Source: Meghimatium bilineatum (lineage: Eukaryota; Mollusca; Gastropoda; Stylommatophora; Philomycidae). Taken from it: a stretch of 64,000 nucleotides of DNA. The translations under genes and the position numbers were made by a program. Position 1 is the first letter of the stretch, and every line of letters starts with the position of its first letter. The notes beneath the pieces were generated by a model. It had not been told where the DNA came from. It did no database searches and saw only the letters and a program-made list of their open reading frames with translations. Shown here piece by piece: positions 9,994 through 19,689 of this stretch. The DNA lies in the NCBI GenBank assembly GCA_034231615.1, contig CM067319.1, positions 10,748,891-10,812,890 of the forward strand, read 5' to 3'.

Positions 9994-10165
9994 TCCGTTT
10001 CTTCCGCCGAAGACGGATGTGTCGGGCCACTGGCGCAAATAAAACGGCTACACAACGCATTTCCATTCTCTGGACTACATCCTGCTGGAAATCTATTAGG
10101 ACCATGGTCCTGCTGTAAGGGAGATCCAGCGGGAGTTTGAGAATGAACGAAGAATAAGAAGAATA
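9994..10165 (+). mobile_element. SINE family A, full-length-like
   Basis: CCGCCGAAGACGGATGTGTC at the 5' end, GCGCAAATAAAACGGC, CTGGACTACATCCTGCTGGA, AGCGGGAGTTTGAGAATGAA at the 3' end. Best representative of the family in the window, about 165 bp. Confidence 0.85.
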
Positions 10166-10169
10166 TCCG

Positions 10170-10545
10170 TTTCTGTAATGGGGGGGGGGGGTGTATTGTC
10201 TCCAAACCTTTATTTCAAGCCCAGAAGCCTGCACGTCCTAGTGGTGTTCGATGATTTGAAAGGAAGCCTACTCAGAGGAGATAAATCGATGTGTAGACAT
10301 AATGTATATACTCGTCTAGCCACAATGACTATTCCATCCATATGTGGTTGCTACCAATTATATGTCTTGCTCCAGCGATTCCCCATGCCCTGGGACAGAT
10401 TCTTAGCCATCTGACGACCTTTGTTGTTAACCAAATTGTACCCAGCATAATGAAATGTCAATAATGATTGTTCTATATTTAGTATATTGACACACACACT
10501 CTCTCTCTCTCTCGATCTCTAATTAACTCTTCGTCTTCTTCTACA
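10170..10545. other. Spacer with poly-G and (CT)n
   Basis: Poly-G at about 10181-10190 and (CT)n at 10496-10513. The 78-codon frame at 10178 has no recognisable motif. Confidence 0.5.
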
Positions 10546-10549
10546 CTCG

Positions 10550-10670
10550 CTTTTATTCTCTTGCAGATTAACAGGATGTAGTACAGAGAACGGCATTTGT
10601 TGTGTCATGGTTTACAGCTTGGCTGCTCTATTACTAGATTTCTCTATTTGTTTCTCTGACATGCCCATAA
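10550..10670 (-). mobile_element. SINE family B, 3' half
   Basis: TTGCAGATTAACAGGATGTA, GTACAGAGAACGGCATTTGT and GTCATGGTTTACAGCTTGGC follow the family B order in reverse. Confidence 0.6.
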
Positions 10671-10919
10671 AGCATCACATCCATATTAATGGGGTGATAT
10701 GGATTACACCCATACAACAACAACACCCTCCCCCCCAACAACAACGTGGAACATGGGATTATGCACTATGACACTGCCCCGAAAATTGGAAACCCCCCCG
10801 CCCCCCATTATGGGTGTTGCAAAATACAAATCATAAAAATACCACAAAAACGAGATTTACTGCCTTTCTTCTTTGTTTTAGCTAACCCGCTTCCGCTTCT
10901 CCGAAGTCGTATCTGCTGC

Positions 10920-11200
10920 TTAAACTATCTAGTCACAACATGACATTAACATCGCATTTGGTAGTTTAGACTATCTAGTCACAGCATGACATTATAACCC
11001 ATTTGGTAGTTTAGACTATCTAGTCACAGCATGACATTATAACCCATTTGGTAGTTTAGACTATCTAGTCACAACATGAAATTAATATCGTATTTGGTAG
11101 TTTATACAATCTAGCAACAATATGACAATATCGTATTTGGTAGATTAGACTATCTAGCAACAATATGACAATATCGTATTTGGTAGTTTAGACTATACTG
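10920..11200. repeat. Minisatellite, about 45-bp unit, six copies
   Basis: The unit holds CTATCTAGTCACA-CATGACAT, a variable AT-rich middle, and ATTTGGTAGTTTAGA. The last copies change GTCACA to GCAACA, showing directional divergence along the array. Confidence 0.9.
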
Positions 11201-11375
11201 GACCCTCACTCATATATTTGTTGGATTGATATGCATTAATCACTGTATTGGACCCTCACTCACTCATACATTTGTTTGATAGATTATACATGAATCATTA
11301 TACTGGACTCTCACTCACTCATATATTTGTTGGATTGGTAGGTATGAATCATTATACTGAACCAGCACTTGCTCA
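11200..11375. repeat. Minisatellite, about 58-bp unit, three copies
   Basis: Repeated words GGACCCTCACTCA, CATATATTTGTTGGATTG and TGAATCATTATACTG. Abuts the 45-bp array without a gap. Confidence 0.8.
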
Positions 11376-12570
11376 TACAGAACGCTGCTCTTCTTTGGTG
11401 CATGTCAACAGTGGAGAGAACCATTTTTAAACTGCCATTATGACGACACTATTATCAACTGCACCAAGATAGTAAATGCAGGACACTAATTCTCAAAATA
11501 TTTGCAGCAAGCACATTTAATAAGAGACGTGATATATCACAGGTTCCCAATCTTCTCAGAGTCGTGAACCCTCATTTTGTAAAAGAAAGTGCCTCTAGAC
11601 TCATATACATTTTAAAATGATTTTAATAGGACAAAAGAAAAATTGAAAACATATTTTTTTCAGTATAATATAATTCAAAATAATTTAACTTACAAATTAT
11701 GAAATTCAATGACTTAAATTGTGTCTCTTCGAAATTCGCGGTTAATGTTTCGGTAATGCCAACCTTAGAGCTCATTTTCAACATTTAATCTGTGTTTTTT
11801 TTTCTTCTTTATTTAAAGTAAGAAGCATTGAAAATTCAGTCTAGCCGAGAATGTACAAGCAAATAGGAGAAAGACCTGAATGAAAATTGCTTTAAAGTCA
11901 CAATTTTCTTATTTACTGTTTCAGCCGACGGGCTCACAGAAAATCTGTCCCTGCGGGTTGGGGGGGGGGGGAAATATTGTGAGACATCATATAGAGATAT
12001 ATGATGAACATTCAAACGATTTGGTTAAAATGGCATATTTTAACGGGGAAGTCACTGGCTGAACTAGCAAACGTCTGGGCTCTCAAAGCATGACGGGAGC
12101 CGGGAACTTAAGAGCGTGATCGGGAGCATCTAGGATGCACGTCATGATTAACTACAAGGTTTCTCACATTACAATAGCAGGGGTTGTGGAGAAAAATTGC
12201 TGGGAATTCTCTAGAATTAAGAGTATTGTACTTTCTAGCTATGTCGGTGAATATGCAATGACAAGATATCAAGTTTTCAAGCTCGTAGATAGGGAGAGTA
12301 AAAAAAGGGGGGGGGAAGACAACCCATAACAAAAGAACAAAATCAGAACACTACTTTCAGTGCTATGAACTTAGCCAAAAGGTTGGTGGTTACTCCCCTG
12401 TTAGTGATTTTTTTTGTTGCAAATAGGACATGAAAACTCTATGGGAAAAAAAGAAGGGATTGCAATGAAAATGGCGAATGACCTGCGAGTTGTGGCATGT
12501 ATCAACGCCGTATTTTCTCCAGAACGTTGTCTTCCCAATGAACTCCCTGACGTATTCATAAACATTTACG
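11376..12570. other. Unannotated AT-rich stretch
   Basis: A poly-G run at 11960-11969. No open frame above 80 codons and no motif; no match to the repeat families listed here. Confidence 0.45.
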
Positions 12571-12572
12571 CC

Positions 12573-12845
12573 CGTGTGTTGGCGAGGCCCGAAAGGGGAG
12601 CAAAGAATAGCAACACTGTTTACCTTCAACGCATGTCGTAAAGGCGACTAAGGGGTTATGGGATGGAGTTGGCTCTCCCATCCCTTATAGTGTCAGAATC
12701 CCAAAGCCATGCTGAAGTCGGATGTGTCAGGCTGAAAGCGCAGGTATCGCAGCAATGCTGTAAACCATGACACAACGCATTCCCTTCTCCTGACTACATC
12801 CTGCTAATCTGTAGGAGTTTAAGAACGAACGCAGAAGAATAATAA
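12573..12845 (+). mobile_element. SINE family B, reference copy
   Basis: Full order: GTGTTGGCGAGGCCCGAAAG, AGCAACACTGTTTACC, GTCGTAAAGGCGACTAAGGG, ATGGGATGGAGTTGGCTC, CCAAAGCCATGCTGAAGTCG, TGTAAACCATGACACAACGC, and tail GAACGCAGAAGAATAATAAT. About 273 bp. Matching copies lie at 35283-35570 and 45372-45640. The tail matches the end of the LINE at 62857-63470. Confidence 0.85.
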
Positions 12846-12859
12846 TAAACCTTCAGAAA

Positions 12860-13160
12860 ACTAATAATACTGCAAAATAGAGCTGCATGGTGCTCTACAG
12901 CCAAAAAAACGCGCAACATCTTGTGAAAAGAGAAGTGCAGCAGCTCAACAGCGGAGAGTTGCTAGAAATTCACGGGTATATAAAAATCATTTACAGTGGA
13001 CATTCCATGGCCGAACTGTCCAATGATATTCGCGTCCAGAGTAAGAATTATTAGCCATCTACGAACTCGTAACCAAGGACGTAACTCTGACTGAATTTCA
13101 AAAGGGGATGTAATAAATCATCATCATCATGTGATGGATGAACAACAGCAAAGTACTGTA
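12860..13160 (+). mobile_element. LINE C-terminal fragment
   Basis: Homologous to the reverse complement of 46095-46455: TAGAGCTGCATGGTGCTCTA, AGCAGCTCAACAGCGGAGAG, and the ISHLRTH-like segment ATTAGCCATCTACGAACTCG. The tail is a CATCATCATCATGTGATGGA-type run. Frame lost. Confidence 0.6.
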
Positions 13161-13169
13161 AAGGAAAAC

Positions 13170-13560
13170 CCGGCAATGTTTCTTTACAACAACCTTCTAC
13201 TGTGACGTGGCATATCCCGTAGTTAGGTCTTACTTGTATGTAGACGGCCGTGGTTCGATTTCGTTTACAACATACCGACGTTTACGCTCATTCATCACAG
13301 CTTCAAATTAAGTGTTTGTAAATAATAATAGTGGTGACATACATAATCAGGACCGTAGATCAATCTTGAGTTTGGGGAGTGGGACCTAACTTATCAAATT
13401 AAATACAATTTTTTAAAAAGAAAGGATTTTCTCTCCTTTTCGTGTGTGATTCCTGCCTTTTTCATTTATAAATTTAATGATTTTTTTGTTTTCAAAAATC
13501 TCTGCGAGGAGGAAGGAGGTTGTACAACCTCTAGCCAAATGTCCTAGTACTAAAAGTCAT
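13170..13560. other. Spacer, nothing recognised
   Basis: AT-rich with several A and T runs. No coding signal. Confidence 0.5.
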
Positions 13561-13789
13561 ATCCCGATGTCCTACCTCCCCTATCTTGTGGATTGTGCAG
13601 AATATATTTCACTGAAAGAACTTGATCGATAGGAAAAGACAATTGCATGGATTAAGCACATCAATCGCAGAGCTACTTCCCGAAGCTTCCCCGCCATCCC
13701 GGCCGGCACACAAGTCACGACTCACATCTAAAACCACGCGAAGATTAGTCAATAAAAGCTCGTGAACAATGGCAGAGCTACAGGGAGAT

Positions 13790-14010
13790 TGATTTCGCAG
13801 AGGGGGAATCGCAGATCGACTGGGTTATAGACATGCTATTGAAATTACTGGTCTGGAAGACGGGTGTTAGGATGGACATATTGGGAGCACAACCGAAAAG
13901 ACGTCAAGCCTAAAGAACTCAAAGCACAAATGTCATGGATAACCAAACACGCTGGTAATGGAGTGGCTACGGTAACACTGGGAAAAGTGACTAGAACCGA
14001 TAATATGTAA
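13790..14010 (+). mobile_element. Possible Penelope-like C-terminal remnant
   Basis: Short plus-strand stretches read ESQIDWVID and, in another frame, GYRHAIEIT. These recall the H-IDW ... REAIEI wording that follows the reverse transcriptase in Penelope-like polyproteins. Support is weak on its own. It gains some weight from the hammerhead-like motif 50 bp downstream, a feature known in Penelope-like elements. Confidence 0.3.
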
Positions 14011-14011
14011 A

Positions 14012-14251
14012 TTGAAGTGCTACCAATAGTGACAACGACGTACTACGAACGACGCACAGGGACGAGCGACGTTTCGACTAAAAAAACCTTCATCAAAACG
14101 AACACAATTACTAAAATACATTGTATTGTGTATTCCCAATATGCGTGCTCCCATGTATATTTGTTGTTCCGATGGCGGTCTATTAGTCGCAACGTCGTCT
14201 GTCGATGCTGCGGTCTCACTTTGTATTTTTTCATTATTGGTAGCACTTCAA
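14012..14251. repeat. 240-bp segment bounded by 17-bp perfect inverted repeats
   Basis: TTGAAGTGCTACCAATA at 14012-14028 is the exact reverse complement of 14235-14251. The interior carries a hammerhead-like motif on the minus strand. Plausibly the end of a Penelope-like element or a small foldback element; flanking duplications are not evident. Confidence 0.6.
14061..14096 (-). ncRNA. Hammerhead-ribozyme-like motif
   Basis: The minus strand reads TTGATGA, a weak helix II region, GAAA, then a 3-bp helix III (ACG...CGT around TCGCT) and C at the cleavage position. Core change: the first C of CTGATGA is T. Helix I arms do not pair convincingly, so activity is doubtful. Same architecture as the motif at 1-37. 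Confidence 0.4.
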
Positions 14252-14452
14252 CGTACCTATTTTCCATCATACCCGCACCATGGCTACAGACGCTAGAGAT
14301 CAGGTTTCGACATTTTCCTATGTAAATGTCAAAAATGGGAAGAACAACATCCGGCCGGCCAAGACACTTTAACTAGCGCGACAGACTATTTTAAGATTAC
14401 TATATGCAACAGAGCTCTAAATTATCTGATCACACGCCATCGTATGCAGGAA

Positions 14453-14618
14453 ATTCCGCCGAATACGGATGTGTCGGGTCATTGGTGCAAATAAAAACAG
14501 CGATACAACGCATTTCCATTTTCTGGATTACATCCTGCTGGAAATCTAGTTGGATCATTGTCCTGCTACAAGAGAGATCCATTGGGAGTTTGAGAATGAA
14601 CGCTGAAGAATAAAACAA
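14453..14618 (+). mobile_element. SINE family A
   Basis: CCGCCGAATACGGATGTGTC start, GGTGCAAATAAAAACAGCGA, CTGGATTACATCCTGCTGGA, tail TTTGAGAATGAACGCTGAAG. The 69-codon frame across it is incidental. Confidence 0.82.
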
Positions 14619-14630
14619 AAGTATGCAAGA

Positions 14631-15006
14631 CATAAACTTTCAACTTTCACATACTAAATATTTCCCGTTAAGGAGTTGATAAACTTTCAACTTTCACATA
14701 CTAAATATTTCCCGTTAAGGAGTTGATAAACTTTCAACTTTCACATACTAAATATTTCCCGTTAAGGAGTTGATAAACTTTCAACTTTCACATACTAAAT
14801 ATTTCCCGTTAAGGAGTTGATAAACTTTCAACTTTCACATACTAAATATTTCCCGTTAAGGAGTTGATAAACTTTCAACTTTCACATACTAAATATTTCC
14901 CGTTAAGGAGTTGATAAACTTTCAACTTTTACATACTAAATATTTCCTGTTAAGGAGTTGATAAACTTTCAACTTTCACATACTACATATTTCCCGTTAA
15001 GGAGTT
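14631..15006. repeat. Minisatellite, 47-bp unit, eight copies
   Basis: The unit includes AACTTTCAACTTTCACATAC, TAAATATTTCCCGTTAAGGA and GTTGAT. Copies are nearly identical (changes only in the last two), so expansion or homogenisation is recent. Begins directly after a SINE A tail. Confidence 0.95.
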
Positions 15007-15012
15007 GCAGGG

Positions 15013-15182
15013 AGGGATTTTGTAGCTTTGTGATAAAGGCCGCATGCTCTTGCTGTCGCCACGTCATGTACAGGTGGATTTTTTAATTTACCCTCCGGCA
15101 GAAAAAACCCAGTCATTACCGGGGATCGAACTCTAGACCTCACTAGTGTGAGACTAACCACTCAGTTGTGCGTCACATAAGA
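15013..15182 (-). mobile_element. tRNA-derived SINE
   Basis: Minus-strand A box CAACTGAGTGG (plus 15158-15168) and B box AGTTCGATCC (plus 15123-15132) lie about 30 bp apart, as in a tRNA. The body continues to about 15013 with a segment also found at 9265-9340. Different family from 1958-2155 and 43478-43710. Confidence 0.7.
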
Positions 15183-15227
15183 AATAAACAATGGCGTCAT
15201 ACAGTGGTGAAGAGAAAATTATTACGT

Positions 15228-15385
15228 ACTTCTTCTTCAGCATTCATTCTCAAACTCCCGCTGGATCTCTTGTAGTAGGACCATGGCCCTATTAGATTTC
15301 CAGTAAGATGTAGTCCAGAGAATGGAAATGCGCTGTGCCGACGTTTTATTTGCGCCAATGGCCCGACACATCCGTCTTCGGCAGA
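15228..15385 (-). mobile_element. SINE family A
   Basis: CTTCTTCAGCATTCATTCTC at left, TTTCCAGTAAGATGTAGTCC in the middle, GACACATCCGTCTTCGGC at right; all family A landmarks in reverse. The 160-codon minus-strand frame running out of it (to 15679) is part SINE and has no known domain. Confidence 0.82.
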
Positions 15386-15389
15386 ATAT

Positions 15390-15735
15390 GAATGCATATT
15401 GTGAATGTATATTGCGTACAATATGAGATGTTTAAAGTGAAACCCCGAACGAACAAAAAGGGACTTGGGGAGAGAGCGTCTTTCGGCACCTTTAATATTT
15501 GAGGTGAAAGGCTGCAACAATTTTTTTCTTTTATCCTGATGCGCTACTACTGAACAAGAAAAAAAATAGGTTCCAATATCCCAGGCGCCATGTGTGGCCC
15601 CCATCCCAGCCTGAAAAACCAGAACTTGACAATCAGAACCAGATACGTTGCCCACCTGTTGTATACAAACTAGGAACATGTGATAATGAAATACGACTTT
15701 TTAGTATGTAAGAAATGTACCAAACAAATCGAAAT
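15390..15735. other. Spacer, nothing recognised
   Basis: Low-complexity AT-rich DNA with one minus-strand frame lacking recognisable motifs. Confidence 0.45.
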
Positions 15736-15736
15736 T

Positions 15737-15815
15737 CAGTGGAATCCCGTTATAACAACTTGATCCGGACCGACAAAATATGTATGTAATAACACTAATT
15801 CGCTATAAACAGTAC
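15737..15815 (+). mobile_element. Pogo/Tigger-like terminal fragment
   Basis: Begins CAGTGGAATCCCGTTATAAC, the typical start of pogo-class DNA transposons (CAGT-GAA-C-C-TTATAAC). A related TIR is seen complete at 31628-31803. The second terminus is missing here. Confidence 0.5.
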
Positions 15816-16064
15816 AAACAGTATAGAATAAAACAATAGCCGTGTTCTGTAAGTATGCCTGGAATACTCTATAAATATCGCATTTACGTCACAGAATTCC
15901 GTGCGACATCCAATCAAAACTATTGGTATCGAGGTGTGATTCAAAGCAGACGACACTTTTTATACAAATGTTATTGATGCGCTAACATGTAAACTTCTGT
16001 ATCGGTTTGTGGTTAAAGTTATCTAAAAAAAATACACTATATTTAAAATATACATATAATTTGC

Positions 16065-17345
16065 TTGAAATGATGGATGAAGATGATCAAATCGCAAGAC
16101 AGCGTCAAAAAACAAAAGAGTGAAAAGCTAGATGGTTGAGTCGTCAAAGTTAAGAGTCAATCGCTCGGACTCGTGCCGCAAATGCTGCAGAGCATAGACA
16201 TACAATTAAAAGAGAGATGCAAATAATTGATCAAGATACTCTTCCACAAAGACAAACACGATGTGCTAAGGATGCTGATTTGCATCGGTATCGAGCTAAG
16301 CTAGAATCACAAGTGGACAGAGAAACAGAGAACATTGACAAGCTGTGAATAGAGAATACCAACGTCGTCAGAGACAGCATGAAACTGTTGAGCAAACGCA
16401 GAGACATCGAGCTGCAGATGCTGAGGCTCATTCATTGTCACAAATATGCGTCAAGCAATTTCAAAAGAAGCAGCAAATTGTGATGAGGATCGTATTGCTG
16501 AACATAACTGTGGAGTTTTCGATATTATATAACAATTTTGTGGTGCTAAACAATTTTTGAACGAATGGCACGTTTACACGTTGTTTCCGAAAGGGAAATA
16601 TCATGCTTCCAAAGCCGCATGACACCCATGATATCCAGAGTTCTTGCGCTTGATGCTCTCTGAAAATACATACCCTAAAATACACACATTTTCGCGAGAA
16701 TATTCGCTTTTACAATAGTACTCTTTCTTTTGCGCCAATGGGAGACATAATTACCGATTGTCAAAGTTTAAGTTCATATGCTGTAAATGTTCATGGGCAA
16801 ACTTATCATCGAACTTCCCATATACAACCGCCATACAACAAAGTTCCAGTTCGCTCAGTTGTATGTTTTGGACAGTACTCAAGCAACAGACATTCAACAA
16901 GCACACACAGCAAATGTTACATACGAAAGAGAAATTATTGATAAAATAGATCAATTGTTTCGTCAAAAAAATAGACTAGCACAGCCGTATCAGTTAATGC
17001 GCGATATCAAAACAAGAGAGATTCAGAATGCTGCTCAAACTGGATGAGGAATCCCAATAGTAAACATGATCTTCAAGCGCGATCGTCAATCTGATCCACG
17101 TCGCTATAATGAACCAACATCTAACGAGGTTGCAATGGTTTTCGTCAACGAAGATGTGGAACCACTTTTTAACTGCGACATTCACATTTACTCATAGAAT
17201 CCAGAGAATCCAACAAAGCAGTTCATTAATATAAATATACTTAGCTCGAATATGCATCCAATGTCATACTCGCTTTTGTTCCCATACGGTGTGCCGGGTT
17301 GGCAAGCACATTGGCAATTTAGGCATATCAGGGTAAACAACCCAA
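16065..17345 (+). pseudogene. Helitron protein, N-terminal part, decayed
   Basis: 16065-16450 reads as a basic, A/R/E-rich repeat segment (RQRQKTKE, HRHTIKREM, RYRAKLESQVDRETE), the usual N-terminal region of Helitron proteins. 16725-17345 covers the helitron-like N-terminal domain: FCANGR..-like start, VNVHGQTYHR, AQLYVLDSTQATDIQ (about 16850), IDQLFRQKNRLAQPYQLMRD (about 16945), DPRRYNEPTSNEVAMVFVNE (about 17095), DIHIYS, then MHPMSYSLLFPYGVPGWQAH (about 17250). This domain precedes the HUH replication-initiator and helicase domains, which are absent. Several stops and frame changes show it is not expressed as a protein. Confidence 0.8.
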
Positions 17346-17377
17346 TAAATGTCGTCTACGAACGAATCTAGTATAGA

Positions 17378-17505
17378 ACAACAGATAACCTTGGGGTCTT
17401 TGTTACCTCTAATATTTTATGGTAGTGTGTCCTGATATAACCTAATTGGACTTTGTCCGCTGGTTGAAAGCCGCACACCTCTTCAAAAGAGAGGCCAACT
17501 CGTTA
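17378..17505 (+). repeat. Dispersed repeat E
   Basis: About 125 bp, matched in reverse complement at 25265-25405. Shared words: TCTAATATTTTATGGTAGTG, GATATAACCTAATTG, TTGTCCGCTGGTTGAAAG, CTCTTCAAAAGAGAGG (a small hairpin). Non-coding, family unknown. Confidence 0.65.
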
Positions 17506-17596
17506 ACTACCCCACCCATCTAGTATAGAATAAATGCAATTGTGGATTTGAAGTGTTATAAGTTATTGAAGAATGCGCTATAGAGGGATTCCACTG

Positions 17597-18136
17597 AGAT
17601 AAAAAAAAGGATAACAGCACAGGCAAAAGCAGCATTCCAGAAGATGAGGAACATCTTGTGTAATAATTCACTATCAATAGAAGTAAGAAAGACCATACTA
17701 AAATGTTACATAGAGCCCATATGGTAGTGAAGCATGGACAATTAATTGACAATACTGCAAGAAAACATCTGAAGGCCACAGAGATGTGATTTTATAGAAG
17801 AATGTTGAAAATATCATGGACAGCTGAAAAGAGTAATTCTATAAATCTACAACTGGTCAACTCAAATAGAGAACTTATTAACTGTATTAGAAGACGGCAA
17901 TCATAGTTCCCGAGTCATGTCATGAGAAGAAGTGGGCTGGAGAACATCGTAACAACTGGAAAGATCGAGGGTAAGAGAGACAGAGGAAAACAAGGTGATA
18001 AAATGTTGGATGGCTTGAAAGCCTGGCATTATACATGCAGAATCATCATAAACAATATTTAAATGTATAACAATCAGAGGACTGTGGAGAGATATGATCG
18101 CCTACGCCGGAAGGCATGATACCAATGAATTAATTA
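17597..18136 (+). mobile_element. 5'-truncated LINE with 17-bp target duplication
   Basis: Coding traces: RITAQAKAAFQKMRNILCN (about 17612-17668), VRKTILKCYIEP, then GSEAWT (about 17732), RRMLKISW-like wording, and KRDRGK near the end. This is the thumb and C-terminal part of a CR1/RTE-type polymerase. The element is bracketed by perfect copies of ATAGAGGGATTCCACTG (17580-17596 and 18137-18153). It ends in AATGAATTAATTA rather than poly-A. The target is itself part of a pogo-like inverted terminus. Confidence 0.75.
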
Positions 18137-18153
18137 ATAGAGGGATTCCACTG

Positions 18154-18465
18154 TACCTTCTTTTTGCCTGTAATGGGTTTTCAATATAAATATGTATATT
18201 CCCTCCTTGGTTTGGGCCACAAGTATTTTGTGGTTTTAGCATACAACAAAGCTGCACTGTGTGGACCTTTCAAAAAAAATCACGCCCGCATTTAGAACAT
18301 GAACATTCGGAAAGGCACATCCGCTTCCAGAAAATGGATAACCCAAGAGCTCAAAGTATGGTAGAAAGTATTTCTACAAAAAGAGCACCATAATGTATGA
18401 CATGTAACGTTTATAAAGAAGGATACTAATTGACAACTACAATGACAAGAATATCAATATTTTTT
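18154..18465. other. Spacer, nothing recognised
   Basis: AT-rich, no frame above 60 codons, no match to other segments. Confidence 0.5.
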
Positions 18466-18471
18466 TGCATG

Positions 18472-18525
18472 CGTTCATTCTCAAACTCCCGCTGGATCTT
18501 TATTGTAGTAGGACAATGTTCCTAC
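18472..18525 (-). mobile_element. SINE family A, 3' fragment
   Basis: GCGTTCATTCTCAAACTCCC, then GCTGGATCTTTATTGTAGTA and GGACAATGTTCCTA. Only the 3' third of the family is present. Confidence 0.65.
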
Positions 18526-18644
18526 TACGACGCTCTACATAACGAGGACATCCATTGAGAAGACCAACAAAAACCAACACGGTCCTTTATAAACCTTACT
18601 TGCATACATTATGTTGCTCTTTATAGACTTTAATCTAACGCATG

Positions 18645-18722
18645 AGGTTGCATCTGTGGGTCTCACCAATGGCCCACTAGACAAACCACCCATGCAAGAG
18701 AACACCTTCGTAAATGACATGC
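18645..18722 (+). repeat. Dispersed repeat F
   Basis: CTGTGGGTCTCACCAATGGC, CACTAGACAAACCACCCATG and GACATGCCGTTATA recur at 57240-57312 in the same orientation. Here it leads straight into a LINE copy. Confidence 0.65.
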
Positions 18723-18724
18723 CG

Positions 18725-19500
18725 TTATACAGTCATTACACTTAATAGAGAGTGCAGGGAATACAGCCCTGTGAGCGTGTATGCTGAGGTCAAGGCACTC
18801 ATCTATGGACATGCCGATGACACAGATGTTGATTTACACGGACATGTTGCTCATCGGTCACCACCGATGCACATGGGTCTTTACTGCCAGATCACACAGA
18901 AGAACAGTGTACGAAGCCAGTAGAGCCTTTACCGCAACAGCAAGCAGTCTCACAATGGAAGTATTCGCAGTAACGCAAGCCTATTCCCATGCGTGCATAT
19001 TAAGTGACTCAATGAAAACGAATGAGAAAGTCAAAACGGGTGATGTATGTAGGGCAGGGGTGGGCAAACTACGGCCCGCCATTGGATATTTTGCGGCCCT
19101 CAAACACATTTTTAAATACACGAACATTGTTAAAGTATTTGCAAAACCTTTTATCCATATTAGAAAATATACTGTTATAGTGTAAGTCTGTTAGAAATGT
19201 AATTTATTTCAGAAGTTATCTACATTATGTAAAACTACCTTTCTTTACAATAAAAATATTTAATTGATTACTTACCGAGAATTTTAAACAAAAACATACA
19301 TAATATTATATGCGGCCCTCCAATAGCGTTACAATTTTCAATGCGGCCCTCTGCACAAAAAGTTTGCCCACCCCTGATGTAGGGGATCGGTGGGTCATTG
19401 GAGATAGCTAGAATGCAGACATCACTACGGAAACACTTATATTTGTCCCTGGACCCACCAATTTGTTAACCACGCTACCATAACAGATGGTCAGTCTATG
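18725..19500 (+). mobile_element. LINE alpha copy (RNase H region), split by a hAT-type MITE
   Basis: Matches the LINE at 59960-60460: RECREYSPVSVYAEVKALI, LIYTDMLLIGHHRCTWVFTA (where the other copy has IYTDGSV), TASSLTMEVFAVTQA, ACILSDSMK. After the MITE (19055-19376) it resumes with ITTETLIFVPGPTN. The RNase H aspartate in TDGS is retained as TD but the glycine and serine are lost, and the DSM aspartate is present. Non-functional through frameshifts. Confidence 0.7.
19055..19376. mobile_element. hAT-type MITE, copy 1
   Basis: Ends are CAGGGGTGGGCAAACT and the matching AGTTTGCCCACCCCTG. A perfect 8-bp duplication ATGTAGGG (19047-19054, 19377-19384) flanks it, the hallmark of hAT transposition. 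Interior is 322 bp, AT-rich and non-coding, with GCGGCCCTC repeated near both ends. Over 95% similar by eye to 24802-25143. Confidence 0.93.
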
Positions 19501-19589
19501 GAAAAGTGTTCAAGATGGAAAAGGTATTTAGAAAACATATGCTCCACGGGGAGCAAGAAGATGTATAGATAATATATACTATTCATACT

Positions 19590-19675
19590 AGATTGTCAGC
19601 AGGATGTAGTATTGAGAACAGAGATCATTATGTCGCCGTTTTATTTAAGCAAATGGCAGACACATCCGACTTCGG
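19590..19675 (-). mobile_element. SINE family A fragment
   Basis: CAGCAGGATGTAGTATTGAG, TATGTCGCCGTTTTATTT and GACACATCCGACTTCGG follow family A order in reverse. Confidence 0.65.
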
Positions 19676-19689
19676 TGGTATTAACAAGG

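Noticed and set aside
15197-15679. A 160-codon minus-strand frame
   Set aside because: Half of it is SINE A sequence; the rest has no motif.
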